From: Streptomyces olivochromogenes
GTDB taxonomy: Bacteria > Actinomycetota > Actinomycetes > Streptomycetales > Streptomycetaceae
DNA length: 64,000 nt
Direction of reading: 5' to 3'
Assembly: GCF_001514115.1 (NCBI RefSeq)
Contig: NZ_KQ948471.1
Location: 118,528-182,527 of the forward strand
Both the position numbers and the translations under genes were made by a program. The notes beneath the pieces were generated by a model, which saw only the letters and a list, made by a program, of their open reading frames with translations, made no database searches and was not told where the DNA came from. Each line of letters opens with the position of its first letter. Position 1 is the stretch's first letter. Below, one piece after another: positions 15,368 to 23,993 of the stretch.

Positions 15368-16324
15368 TCAACCGATCAGGGACTGAACCTGCCGCGCGCA
15401 ACCCCACGACAGCGTGACGCCCGAGCCTCCGTGCCCGTAGTTGTGCACCACGGGAGCGCCGTGGTGGGTGCCGCGTTCCAGCCGTACGCGCGGCCGCACC
15501 GGCCGCAGTCCGACCCGGAGTTCCCTGACCCGGGCACGGCCGAGTGCGGGCAGGACGGCGGCACAGCGCGCCACGATCCGCTCGGCGGCCTCCGGGTCCG
15601 GCCGCAGGTCGCCTCTGCCGTGCCTGACCATCCCGCCCAGGACGACGTGGTCGGGGTGTGCGATCCAGTAGGTGGGGTCCTCACTCTCGGGGAAGTCGGA
15701 GAAGAATCCCTCGATCCCGGGATTCTCCGTGATCACCAACTGGCCCCAGCTCGGTACCACTTCCCGGTCGCCCACCAGATCCCTGGCCCCCAGTCCGGTG
15801 CAGTTGACCACCACCGGAGCGATGTCCAGCGCCTGGTCCAGGTCGCGCAGCGGGCCGTCCAGCAGCCGGACGACGGCCCCGGACGCGACCAGACGGCCCA
15901 TCAAGTAGTCGAGGTAGACGGGCATGTCGAAGACCGGCGCCCGGTAGGTCCACCCCCAGCCGAACCCGGACGGCAGTTCGGACGGGCCGCAGGTGGCGAA
16001 TCCGCTCACCGAACGCAGCCAGGCGGGAGACTCCGCCGGCTCGTGCGAGGCCTCGATCCCCTGGACGATGCGGACGCCGGACCGCGGATCGGCGGCGATC
16101 GCCGTCAGGTCCGGCAGGCTGTGCAGGCTCCAGTCCAGCACCCGGGGATCGTCGAAGACGTACGGCCCCCACAGGGCCCCGGCCACCGCCGACGTCGTAC
16201 GCTGGGGCACGCGGTCGGAGACGACGGTGACCGCCCGTCCCGCCTCCGACAGCACCAGTGCGGTGGTCAGCCCCGCCACCCCGTACCCGACAACGACGAC
16301 CTCAGGATCCGCTGAGACAGCCAC
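15368..16324 (-). CDS. FAD-dependent D-amino acid oxidase-like protein (318 aa)
   Basis: The N-terminal dinucleotide-binding motif is VVVVGYGVAGLTTALVL. The C-terminal family signature is HNYGHGGSGVTLSWG, the D-amino acid oxidase/D-aspartate oxidase pattern. These enzymes oxidise D-amino acids or related amines to imines with release of peroxide. Start is GTG 16324. It is the first gene of a three-gene minus-strand group and is divergent from the NB-ARC regulator at 16478. Context with an HDO and a 2-oxoglutarate oxygenase suggests amino-acid-derived metabolism. Confidence 0.85.
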   Translation of the reverse strand: MAVSADPEVVVVGYGVAGLTTALVLSEAGRAVTVVSDRVPQRTTSAVAGALWGPYVFDDPRVLDWSLHSLPDLTAIAADPRSGVRIVQGIEASHEPAESPAWLRSVSGFATCGPSELPSGFGWGWTYRAPVFDMPVYLDYLMGRLVASGAVVRLLDGPLRDLDQALDIAPVVVNCTGLGARDLVGDREVVPSWGQLVITENPGIEGFFSDFPESEDPTYWIAHPDHVVLGGMVRHGRGDLRPDPEAAERIVARCAAVLPALGRARVRELRVGLRPVRPRVRLERGTHHGAPVVHNYGHGGSGVTLSWGCARQVQSLIG

Positions 16325-16477
16325 CGCTCCAGATTAGGGACTCGCCCGGATCGCGGCCAGATCGACGGCCCGTCAAATGCTGTGCATACGACCGCTGCTG
16401 GGCGCTTCAACTGGTTGACTGGGAGGAGGACGCCGCATGGGCGGTGGTCAGCTGCTTGCGACCGGGAGGCCGTGCCG

Positions 16478-18895
16478 ATGGGAGGCACCGAAGGGCGGGA
16501 CGAACGCAGTCCCGACCGGTCCGGGGCGACACGCTCCGAGTTGTCCGGGAGCGCCTGGGACGTGGTCCAGGCGCGCGACGTCACCGGCGGGATCCACTTC
16601 CACCACGCGGACCCCGCGCTGGGGCCGAGCCCACGGCAACTCCCCGCAGACGTGAGGGGATTCGTCGGCAGGCAGACGGCGCTCGACAGCCTCGACGACA
16701 TCCTGGCCCGCGGCGCCGAGGGATCGCAGACCGTCGTGATCTCGACGATCGCCGGCACCGCCGGCGTCGGCAAGACCTCCCTCGCGACGCACTGGGCGCA
16801 CCGGGTCAAGGACCGATTCCCCGACGGCCAGCTCCACGTCAATCTCCGGGGCTACGACGCGGGACCGCCCGTCACCGCCGATCAGGCGCTTGAGCGCTTC
16901 CTGCGCGCGCTGGGGGTCGCTCCCGGAGCGATCCCCGACGACCCCGAGGACAAGGCTGCGCTCTACCGGTCCCTGCTGGCCAGGCGGCGCATGCTCATCG
17001 TGCTAGACAACGCCGCGGCCGTACGCCAAGTGCGCCTGCTGCTGCCCGGGACCGCTTCCTGCATGGTGCTGGTGACCAGTCGTGACCGGCTGTCCGGGCT
17101 GGTGGCCCGCGACGGCGCGCACCGGCTGGACCTCGACGTCCTCGCCGAGGACGAGGCCGTACGGTTGTTACGGGACAGCACCCGGGGGCACCGCGGCCCC
17201 GACCCCGAGCCGGAACTGATCCAGCTCGCCCGTCTGTGCGCGCGTCTTCCCCTGGCGCTGCGCATCGCGGCCGAGCGGGCGGCGGCCAGGCCGCACATGC
17301 CGCTCAGCGAACTGATCAGCGATCTGCAGGACGAGTCCTCCCTCTGGATAGCGCTGTCGGCGGACGAGGAAGACGACGGCGACGCGGTGCACACCGTGTT
17401 CGCCTGGTCCTACCGGGCCCTGGGCGGCGAGGCCGCCCGCATGTTCCGGCTGCTGGGCCTGCACCCCGGGCCGGACTTCTCGGTGCATGCCGCGGCGGCC
17501 CTGGCAGGCGTCTCCACCGTCACCGCGCGGCGGCTGCTCGACTCCCTGGCCGGTACGCATCTGATCTCCGCGTCCGCCTACGACCGCTTCCAATTCCACG
17601 ACCTACTCAGGGCCTTCGCCTTCGAGCAGGCGGTGAACGACGAGACGCCGGAAGGCCGCGAAGCCGCGGCGCGGCGGCTGTGCGAGTGGTACCTGGAGGC
17701 GATGGCGGCGGCTGCCGAGGTGCACGACGCGCAGTACGCCGACGACTGGCATGTGCATCCTGCGCGGGCCGACCTGCCCGGGCTTCCGGACGTCTCGGAC
17801 TACGAACGGGCCATGGCCTGGTTCACCGTGGAGACCGACAACCTGGTGGCGGTCAGCAGGACGGCGGCCGAGGCCGGCCTCCATGAGGTGGCGTGGAAGC
17901 TGCCGGCCCTGTTGCGTACGCCCTTCCTGGACCGGCATCCCGTGCAGGGCTGGCTGCCGATGGCCGACCAGGCGCTGCTGGCCGCCCGGCGGTCCGAGGA
18001 CCTGCTCGGCCAGGCCGTCACTCTCCTCGGCATGAGCATCGCGCACCGGCAGGCGCACCGTGTCGCGGAGGCCGTCGAGCACAGCCGCGCCGCGCTGGCC
18101 GCCGCCCGTCAGGCCGACGACGCGTGGCAGACGATCGCCGCGCTGGTCATGCTGGGGCACGCGCTGCGGCTGGGGCGCCGGCTCGACGAAGCCCTGCAGT
18201 CGTACGAGGAAGCGCTGGACATCGCCCGACGGCTGCGGCTGCGTCTGTGGATCGTATGGGGACTCATCGGGCGGGCCGAGGCGCTGCTCGACACAGGTGC
18301 CCACAGCGAGGCCCGCGAGTGCGTGGCGGCCACGCTCCGGGAGCTGCACGAGGGCGAGAGCCCCGGAGCCCGCTCGGAATGCCTGTGGGTCGAGGCGACG
18401 ATCGACCGGGAAACGGGCCTCCTGGCCGACGCGGACCGGCACATCGGCCAGGCCCTGCACATGGCGTACGAGACCCGCAACGTCATCTACCAAGGCCAGT
18501 GCGAGACCGAACTCGGGCGGATCTGCCTCGCGGCAGGCCGGGCCGAGGACGGACTGGCCGCGCTTCAGCGAGCCGCGTCGATCGGCCGGCTCCTGGGTGA
18601 CCAGGCGATGGAGGGGACGGCGCTTGACATGACCGGGCTGGCCTACCAGGCGTTGGACCGGCCGCAGGAAGCCGTGCAGTTCCACCGTCTCGCCGTGACG
18701 GAGTTCCGGGACCTCGGCGACGACTGGCGGGTCGCAGGCGCGCTGGAGAACCTGGCGGCTGCCCTGGACCGGACCGGCGATCCGTCCACTGCCGCGTCGC
18801 ACCGGCGTGAGGCGGTCGGCATACTGCAGGGCTACACCGACGCCCGGGCGAGGGCATTGTGCTCCGCTGTGACGGCCCGGCTGCCTGCCGGGTGA
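16478..18895 (+). CDS. NB-ARC ATPase/TPR protein, AfsR-like without SARP domain (805 aa)
   Basis: After a short N-terminal segment with VVQARDVTGGIHFHH comes the NB-ARC ATPase, with Walker A GTAGVGKTS (93-101), FPDGQLHVNLRGYD and MLIVLDNAA. The C-terminal half is a TPR array (residues about 480-800). It is closely similar in layout to residues after 270 of the SARP at 1270, but has no DNA-binding or BTAD domain. It may be an STAND-type signalling ATPase or a regulator needing a partner. ATG 16478 is chosen because GGGAGG lies 9 bp upstream. Divergent from the oxidase operon. Confidence 0.85.
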   Translation: MGGTEGRDERSPDRSGATRSELSGSAWDVVQARDVTGGIHFHHADPALGPSPRQLPADVRGFVGRQTALDSLDDILARGAEGSQTVVISTIAGTAGVGKTSLATHWAHRVKDRFPDGQLHVNLRGYDAGPPVTADQALERFLRALGVAPGAIPDDPEDKAALYRSLLARRRMLIVLDNAAAVRQVRLLLPGTASCMVLVTSRDRLSGLVARDGAHRLDLDVLAEDEAVRLLRDSTRGHRGPDPEPELIQLARLCARLPLALRIAAERAAARPHMPLSELISDLQDESSLWIALSADEEDDGDAVHTVFAWSYRALGGEAARMFRLLGLHPGPDFSVHAAAALAGVSTVTARRLLDSLAGTHLISASAYDRFQFHDLLRAFAFEQAVNDETPEGREAAARRLCEWYLEAMAAAAEVHDAQYADDWHVHPARADLPGLPDVSDYERAMAWFTVETDNLVAVSRTAAEAGLHEVAWKLPALLRTPFLDRHPVQGWLPMADQALLAARRSEDLLGQAVTLLGMSIAHRQAHRVAEAVEHSRAALAAARQADDAWQTIAALVMLGHALRLGRRLDEALQSYEEALDIARRLRLRLWIVWGLIGRAEALLDTGAHSEARECVAATLRELHEGESPGARSECLWVEATIDRETGLLADADRHIGQALHMAYETRNVIYQGQCETELGRICLAAGRAEDGLAALQRAASIGRLLGDQAMEGTALDMTGLAYQALDRPQEAVQFHRLAVTEFRDLGDDWRVAGALENLAAALDRTGDPSTAASHRREAVGILQGYTDARARALCSAVTARLPAG

Positions 18896-19104
18896 CGGAA
18901 GGCGCGGGCTAAAGCGATAGGAAATCTGCCAGCGTCCAAGGATGATGTCGTCGGCTCGGAGATCTGGAACTCCTCCGTGACCTCGGTCGGACTGAGGAAG
19001 CGAGGGCAGGCGGAGTGCGCCAGCGACAGGGCGTCAGAGGGAGCCGTTTCGGTGAGAGCATCGCCGCGGAGTCAAAGATCAGTTCGAGAGGGAGAGCCGG
19101 GTCG

Positions 19105-19443
19105 ATGAGGTCACAGCCGGACGATGTCGTCGCGGTCCAGTTGCTCGCCATCCTCAATGATGCTGATGCGCCCGAGGGGGACCAGCTCGACGCCGCCATG
19201 GACCTGGAGGACCACTCGGGAGCCTGGTTCGAACAGGAGATCTTCAAGATCCTTCGGCGGGAGCAGTTCGCGAGCGTCCTGGCCCAGCACTGCGCGGAGT
19301 CACTCGCCGGCATCTGGGCCCGCGAGGGCAGGATCGACCGGGACTTCTTCCCCGAGCTCCGCAGGACGGCCCTGGACGAGGTGCTTGGCATCCTCGGAGC
19401 CCGCGCGCCGCACCTGATCCCGGCAGGAACCGGGGAAGACTGA
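19105..19443 (+). CDS. Hypothetical protein (112 aa)
   Basis: A small acidic protein beginning MRSQPDDVVAVQLLAILNDAD and ending in GILGARAPHLIPAGTGED. I do not recognise the family. Codon usage is typical of the neighbours, and a GGGAGAG lies 8-10 bp before ATG 19105. The frame stays open upstream, so a longer form is possible. It converges with the acetyltransferase at 19542. The 200 bp before it hold nothing I can identify. Confidence 0.5.
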   Translation: MRSQPDDVVAVQLLAILNDADAPEGDQLDAAMDLEDHSGAWFEQEIFKILRREQFASVLAQHCAESLAGIWAREGRIDRDFFPELRRTALDEVLGILGARAPHLIPAGTGED

Positions 19444-19541
19444 AGGTCCTTCCTGCAGCAGCCCGGCAGCCACCAGGGTCTGCTCGAACTGGCCTGCAGC
19501 CTCATCTACCTTCGCCGCCTGCGTACCTCATTCTGAAACGA

Positions 19542-20012
19542 TCAGTAAGGGGTCCGGCGGGGTACCTCACGGACCAGCACCAGGCGGTCCTGGCCCGGCC
19601 CGAGGTAGTCGCGGCGCCGCTCCGCGAGGCAGAAGCCCGCCGCCTGGTACAGCCGCAGAGCGGGGTGGTTGTCCGGCGCCACGCTCAGCCAGACCGCGCC
19701 GAGTTCCCTGTCGTCCGCGAGGCCCAGCACGGCGTCGAGCAGGCGGCGCCCGTGCCCCTGCTGCCGGTGGGCGCGATCGACCGCGAGCGCGAGGAGCCAC
19801 GACCGGCCGTTGCCGTCGCCGGCCAGGAGCACGTAGCCGTACAGCCCCAGCCCCCCGGCGCCGGCGGTGACCAGCATGTGGTGGCCATGGACATCGAACA
19901 GCTGGCGCAGTGCGAAGTACGGATAGCTGAGACCGGGAAACGCGCGCGCCTCCAGGGCCGCGATAGCCGCCAGGTCCCCCTCGACCGCAGGTCGCACCTG
20001 TCCGTGCTGCAT
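19542..20012 (-). CDS. GNAT family N-acetyltransferase (156 aa)
   Basis: The acetyl-CoA-binding segment is ALAVDRAHRQQGHGRRLLD, the R/QxxGxG/A signature, followed by LSVAPDNHPALRLYQAAGF as in RimI-like enzymes. The substrate is unknown. It lies downstream of, and on the same strand as, the 20120-25832 operon, with a gap of about 107 bp. Confidence 0.85.
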   Translation of the reverse strand: MQHGQVRPAVEGDLAAIAALEARAFPGLSYPYFALRQLFDVHGHHMLVTAGAGGLGLYGYVLLAGDGNGRSWLLALAVDRAHRQQGHGRRLLDAVLGLADDRELGAVWLSVAPDNHPALRLYQAAGFCLAERRRDYLGPGQDRLVLVREVPRRTPY

Positions 20013-20119
20013 GTCCCTCAGTGTGCACCGGGCCTGGCGCCGGGCCGCCGTCCTTCACAGCCAGGGGGCCGGACGAAGTCTTCGCGCTGCGGGCAGGGCG
20101 GCCGGCGCCGCTGCCGGCG

Positions 20120-21052
20120 CTACTGGCCGGCCTCCCAGAGCGTCCTGAACTGCTGGACCCGATGGGCGACCCGGTGGGAGCGCAGGTCGATGACCGTCCT
20201 GGCGGCGACTCCGCGCAGGTCGGAGCCGATCTCGTAGGAGAGCGCCTCGTCGAAGACGATGAAGTCGTCGATCCCGGTGATCCGGGCGATGGGCGACAGT
20301 CCGGAGAGCGCCAGCACCCGCACCTCGATGCCGATGCTCTGCTGGTCCTCGCAGAGCCGACTCAGCTCGAGGGTGTCGTGCTCCGGTTCCTCGATGATGA
20401 ACAGCCTCCGGATCCGCACACCACGTTCGATCGCGTCGCGCTGCGCGCACAGAAACCGAGCGCCGAGTTCGCTGCCCCAGAGGTCCCGGTCGGCCCAGGT
20501 GCTGGTGGCGTCGATGGTCAAGGCGGCGCAGCCGGTGAGCGCCATGATCCAGTCGTGGTCCGCTCCCTCCCGGTCGACGACCTCCAGGCCGAGGTTCTCC
20601 ATCAGCGCGGTGAGCCGCATGACCTCCACACGGACGAAGTCCTGCACGATCGCCGGGGCGGCCGTCCCGGCGGTCGTCGCACTGCGGACCAGCCGCGTCA
20701 CCTCGTCCCGCGGCAACGCCGAACGATCGACCAGCTCGAAGAGCTCGGTGACCTCGTTGACGCGGGCAAGGCCGTCGGCGACCAGCTCCTTCATCTCGGA
20801 GTCGTGCGTGGCGAGCGTCTCCTCGACCGAGGCGAGCCGGCTCGCGAAGCCGGTCATGAGCGGGACGATCAGCGCCGCGCCGCCCACAAGGATCGAGACG
20901 GTCAGCTTCCAGACTTCGGGCTGTTCGGTGAGGCTGGTGAGCAGATAGCCGCCTCCTCCGACCAACACGGCGTTCAGCGTCCTGAGCAGAATCGGCGGGC
21001 GGTGCGCAGCGGAAAGTGCAGCGGCACCAGGCGTGTTCGACGGTCCAGCCAT
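20120..21052 (-). CDS. Membrane-anchored protein with C-terminal soluble domain, last of the SCO252x-like operon (310 aa)
   Basis: Two closely spaced N-terminal hydrophobic helices (LNAVLVGGGGYLLTSL and LTVSILVGGAALIVPLM) are followed by a predicted coiled segment (LASVEETLATHDSEMKELV). The C-terminal domain has alternating strands and helices (RIRRLFIIEEPEHD, GIEVRVLAL, DDFIVFDEALSYEIG). This tail looks like proteins proposed to have a PLD-like or sensor fold, but I cannot assign it. It follows the SCO2521-like gene by 73 bp and probably belongs to that operon. Confidence 0.65.
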   Translation of the reverse strand: MAGPSNTPGAAALSAAHRPPILLRTLNAVLVGGGGYLLTSLTEQPEVWKLTVSILVGGAALIVPLMTGFASRLASVEETLATHDSEMKELVADGLARVNEVTELFELVDRSALPRDEVTRLVRSATTAGTAAPAIVQDFVRVEVMRLTALMENLGLEVVDREGADHDWIMALTGCAALTIDATSTWADRDLWGSELGARFLCAQRDAIERGVRIRRLFIIEEPEHDTLELSRLCEDQQSIGIEVRVLALSGLSPIARITGIDDFIVFDEALSYEIGSDLRGVAARTVIDLRSHRVAHRVQQFRTLWEAGQ

Positions 21053-21125
21053 GTGTCGTGATCTCCTCCGGAGGGATGGTGCACGTCCGCACCCGAAAGC
21101 AGGGCCCGAGCCCGTCGGCGGGCGG

Positions 21126-22103
21126 TCAGGGCTGCAGGTGGGCGGCGGTCTGCAGGGCCAGTTGGTCCCTGATCCTTTGCACCAGGATCTGCCACTGCCT
21201 GGTGAATCCGGGTTCGCGCTCCAACGCCTCCCACAGCGGGCGGAGGGGCTGGTCCACGCGCGCTGCCGGCATCCACAGGTGCATCAGGTGGTCGACGGCG
21301 GGGCGCAGCGCCGTCAGCGCGTCCCGCCCGTCGGTCGAACCGAGCCGACTGCGCTCGACCATCCTGACGAGGGTCGTGAGCAGCCAGTCGTGCAGGGCGA
21401 GGTCATGGCAGAGCCCCGCGGCGGCGGCCGCAGGAATGCCCGCCGGCAGCCGTAGCTCCGCCATCCGCAGTCCGTCCCCGGCGAGGGTGAACCGCTCAAG
21501 GGAGGGACCCTCGCCGTCAGCGGCCCGTAGCGCCACCCAACGCAGCCGGGTGACCTGGGACTTGAAAGGCGGTTGATTGTCGAGTGCCCGGTCCCGCAGC
21601 ACCCGGGTGAGCGTACGGTCGGCGATCGCTCCCAGGTCGAGGTCACCGGGGCGACGGCCGGCGCCGAGACAGCCGTCGGCGACGTCCCGCTCGGGAAGCG
21701 TGCCGAACGGCTCGACGACGCCGGGGCGGGCCAGGTAGTGGCCCCAGCGGCGGCGCCGGCCCGGGCCGTCGGCGGTGACCGTGCAGTGGGCGCCGGCCTG
21801 GAGCAGGCGGCCCTCGGTGAGCGTGGCGCGGGCGGTGACGGTGCCGACGGCGCGGACCTTGGCACCGGAGGCGGAGGGCAGATGGCAGTCCACGCCGGTC
21901 GGCACGTCGGGCGACCGGACGTACAGGTTGGGTCGCTCGGAGAGCCGGACCCGCTCGTCTGCCCGCAGCCGCAACAGGTCGGCGGCGCCGCGCCCGGTCA
22001 GTGCCTGGCCGTGCTGCAGCAGGCAGGTGTGCACCTCGCCGAAGACCAGTACCGGCTCCGGGCTCTGCTCGGTGCGCTCACCGGTGTTGGCGGGCCCGGC
22101 CAT
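21126..22103 (-). CDS. SCO2521-family protein (325 aa)
   Basis: Begins MAGPANTGERTEQSPEPVLV, followed by FGEVHTCLLQHGQALTG and RVRLSERPNLYVRSPDVPTG. From memory it matches the conserved Streptomyces SCO2521 family, always encoded with SCO2522-2524 homologues. No catalytic motif is recognisable. The start ATG is separated from the upstream stop by one base, so translation is coupled. Function unknown. Confidence 0.75.
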   Translation of the reverse strand: MAGPANTGERTEQSPEPVLVFGEVHTCLLQHGQALTGRGAADLLRLRADERVRLSERPNLYVRSPDVPTGVDCHLPSASGAKVRAVGTVTARATLTEGRLLQAGAHCTVTADGPGRRRRWGHYLARPGVVEPFGTLPERDVADGCLGAGRRPGDLDLGAIADRTLTRVLRDRALDNQPPFKSQVTRLRWVALRAADGEGPSLERFTLAGDGLRMAELRLPAGIPAAAAAGLCHDLALHDWLLTTLVRMVERSRLGSTDGRDALTALRPAVDHLMHLWMPAARVDQPLRPLWEALEREPGFTRQWQILVQRIRDQLALQTAAHLQP

Positions 22104-22104
22104 G

Positions 22105-23076
22105 TCAGGGCCCCTCGTGGAAGACGTAGGAGATGCGGTCGGGGATCTCCTCGGGTACCGCAAGGCCCTCGCCGAGGGCGCGCTCGGAGACTTGGGCGAG
22201 AGCGTGCGGCTCGACGTCCACCTGGTCGAGGACGACCCGCACCGCATGTTCGACCGGCAGGAAGCGGGACGGCAGGACGGAGCAGGTGCGGTAGGCGGAG
22301 AAGGGCGCAGCGGAGGGGTTGAGCCGGATCACGGGCGGCAGCGCGTCCCAGTCGTCCGGGAAGTCCTCGCCGGCCGTCCACGGCACGGGCTGGAGAACGG
22401 GTTCGCCGAAGTGCCGCAGCAGGCCGAGCCTGGCCAGCTGCCAGACGGCGGCCAGGAACGAGCACGACCAGACGCGCCGGCCGCCGGGCGCGTCCCAGAG
22501 CTCGGCGTCGAGGAAGACCGAGTGCCGCCGGGCGGTGGTCTCGGCCGGCGGCTGCCAGTCGGCGGCGTCGGCCATCGCCGCCACGGTCCGCGTGCCCGGG
22601 GTGCGGCGGCCGTTGGAGAGCCAGCCGGTCTGGCCGACCGGAGGCCGGGAACCGTCACTGCCAGGGGGCGGCGACTCGACGAGGCGTGCCCCGACCCCTT
22701 CGGCGACGGGGACGCCGTCCGCGACGGCGCAGCCGGACTCGCGGGCCAGGTAGTCGATGACGAGGCCGGCCCGTTCGGCCTCGGCGAGCAGAACGGGAAG
22801 GAGCGCGGCCGGGGTGGCGGAGGGGGTGCAGTATTCGTCCACCAGGAAGCAGGTGCTCACCCGGGGCCCGCGCCCGCCGGCGGCGGCGACCGTGCGCGCC
22901 GTGTCGGCCCAGGGCCGGACCCGGGCGAAGTGCTCGCGCAGCCGTTCCGGACCGGCCTCGAAGTCCTCCATGGAGAGGTGGCCGAGTTCCAGTGACACAT
23001 GGGCGAGTGGCACCGCCTGGGTGCGCGGCTCGGCGGTCGTCTCCCGGAAGACGGCGCCGGATCCGGTTTCGGTCAC
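22105..23076 (-). CDS. SCO2522-family protein (323 aa)
   Basis: Begins VTETGSGAVFRETTAE and continues VPLAHVSLELGHLSMEDFEAG, then VSTCFLVDEYC and LNPSAAPFSAYRTCSVLPSR. I recognise it as the SCO2522 family of uncharacterised Streptomyces proteins. GTG 23076 overlaps the stop of the P-loop gene by 4 bp (GTGA). The preserved overlap along the whole operon suggests the products act together. Confidence 0.75.
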   Translation of the reverse strand: MTETGSGAVFRETTAEPRTQAVPLAHVSLELGHLSMEDFEAGPERLREHFARVRPWADTARTVAAAGGRGPRVSTCFLVDEYCTPSATPAALLPVLLAEAERAGLVIDYLARESGCAVADGVPVAEGVGARLVESPPPGSDGSRPPVGQTGWLSNGRRTPGTRTVAAMADAADWQPPAETTARRHSVFLDAELWDAPGGRRVWSCSFLAAVWQLARLGLLRHFGEPVLQPVPWTAGEDFPDDWDALPPVIRLNPSAAPFSAYRTCSVLPSRFLPVEHAVRVVLDQVDVEPHALAQVSERALGEGLAVPEEIPDRISYVFHEGP

Positions 23077-23990
23077 GGTATCCCCCAGGCGTCGTCGTCG
23101 GTGAGCTTCCCGGCCAGGTCCTGGAACGCCTTCAGCGTCTCCGGTCCGGCGACCCGGCTGGAGAACACGTCCTCGTCGGTGATGAGCTGTTCGCGCCACT
23201 GCAGCACGGGTTCGAGCGGTACGGAGCCGAGCATCGCGCTGTAGCCGACGCCGCGGTCGGCGGCGAGCCGGTGGAGGCCCTGGTCGCACGTGCGCATCCA
23301 CGCGGACTGGGCGGGCGGCGCCAAGGACCACGGCGGTGTCTCGGGGTCGAGCACGGCGGCCCGTACGAAGCGCATGCTGCCGCGCAGTTCCTCGACGTCG
23401 TGACCGCGGGCGACGCCGCCGCTGAGGATGCCGCGTGGGCCGAAGGCGAACCCGGAGGCGGCGATCACATGCTGCCGGGTCCAGCGGTGATGGATCAGCC
23501 ACCGGGCGCCGACGCCGTGCAGCTCGGGCCGCGCGGTGACCTCGAGCGCCAGGTCGACGGCATAGCTGCGGCCGGCACTGAGGTCGACCAGCACCACGTC
23601 GAACTCGCTGTGGAGCCGCAAGAAGAGGTCGATGCCGCGGATCACGGAGTCGTTGCCGACGGCGAACTCGCCGCCGCTGCGGTCGCCGGGGAAGAGCACG
23701 AGATTGCCGGAGCCGGCAGGCCGGTGGCGCAGTACTGGGTGCTCGGTGCGCGCCCAGACGTCGAGCCGGACCGGCTCGTGCGCCTGCCCTTGGAGGTAGG
23801 AGTGGAGGCCGCCCTGGACGATGCCACCCATGACGCTCGGTACGTCGAAGACCGCCGCGGCAGTGGGCGAGCCGAAGTCGAAGTCCAGGTAGCAGACGTC
23901 GTCCCCGGCCAGGGCACGGTGGAAGGCGATGTTGGCGCTGGTGACCGAGCGGCCGGTGCCGCCCTTGTCCGAAGCGGCGAAGACGAGCAC
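23073..23990 (-). CDS. SCO2523-family variant P-loop protein, ParA/MinD-like (305 aa)
   Basis: The N-terminus MLVFAASDKGGTGRSVTSAN is a deviant Walker A of the ParA/MinD type (KGGTGRS rather than KGGVGKT, with Arg in place of the second Lys). Further segments are CYLDFDFGSPTA and FDVVLVDLSAG, the Walker B-like region. Such ATPases usually dimerise to position proteins or DNA. GTG 23990 follows GGGAGAGTG, 3 bp after the upstream stop. Confidence 0.8.
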   Translation of the reverse strand: MLVFAASDKGGTGRSVTSANIAFHRALAGDDVCYLDFDFGSPTAAAVFDVPSVMGGIVQGGLHSYLQGQAHEPVRLDVWARTEHPVLRHRPAGSGNLVLFPGDRSGGEFAVGNDSVIRGIDLFLRLHSEFDVVLVDLSAGRSYAVDLALEVTARPELHGVGARWLIHHRWTRQHVIAASGFAFGPRGILSGGVARGHDVEELRGSMRFVRAAVLDPETPPWSLAPPAQSAWMRTCDQGLHRLAADRGVGYSAMLGSVPLEPVLQWREQLITDEDVFSSRVAGPETLKAFQDLAGKLTDDDAWGIP

Positions 23991-23993
23991 CGT

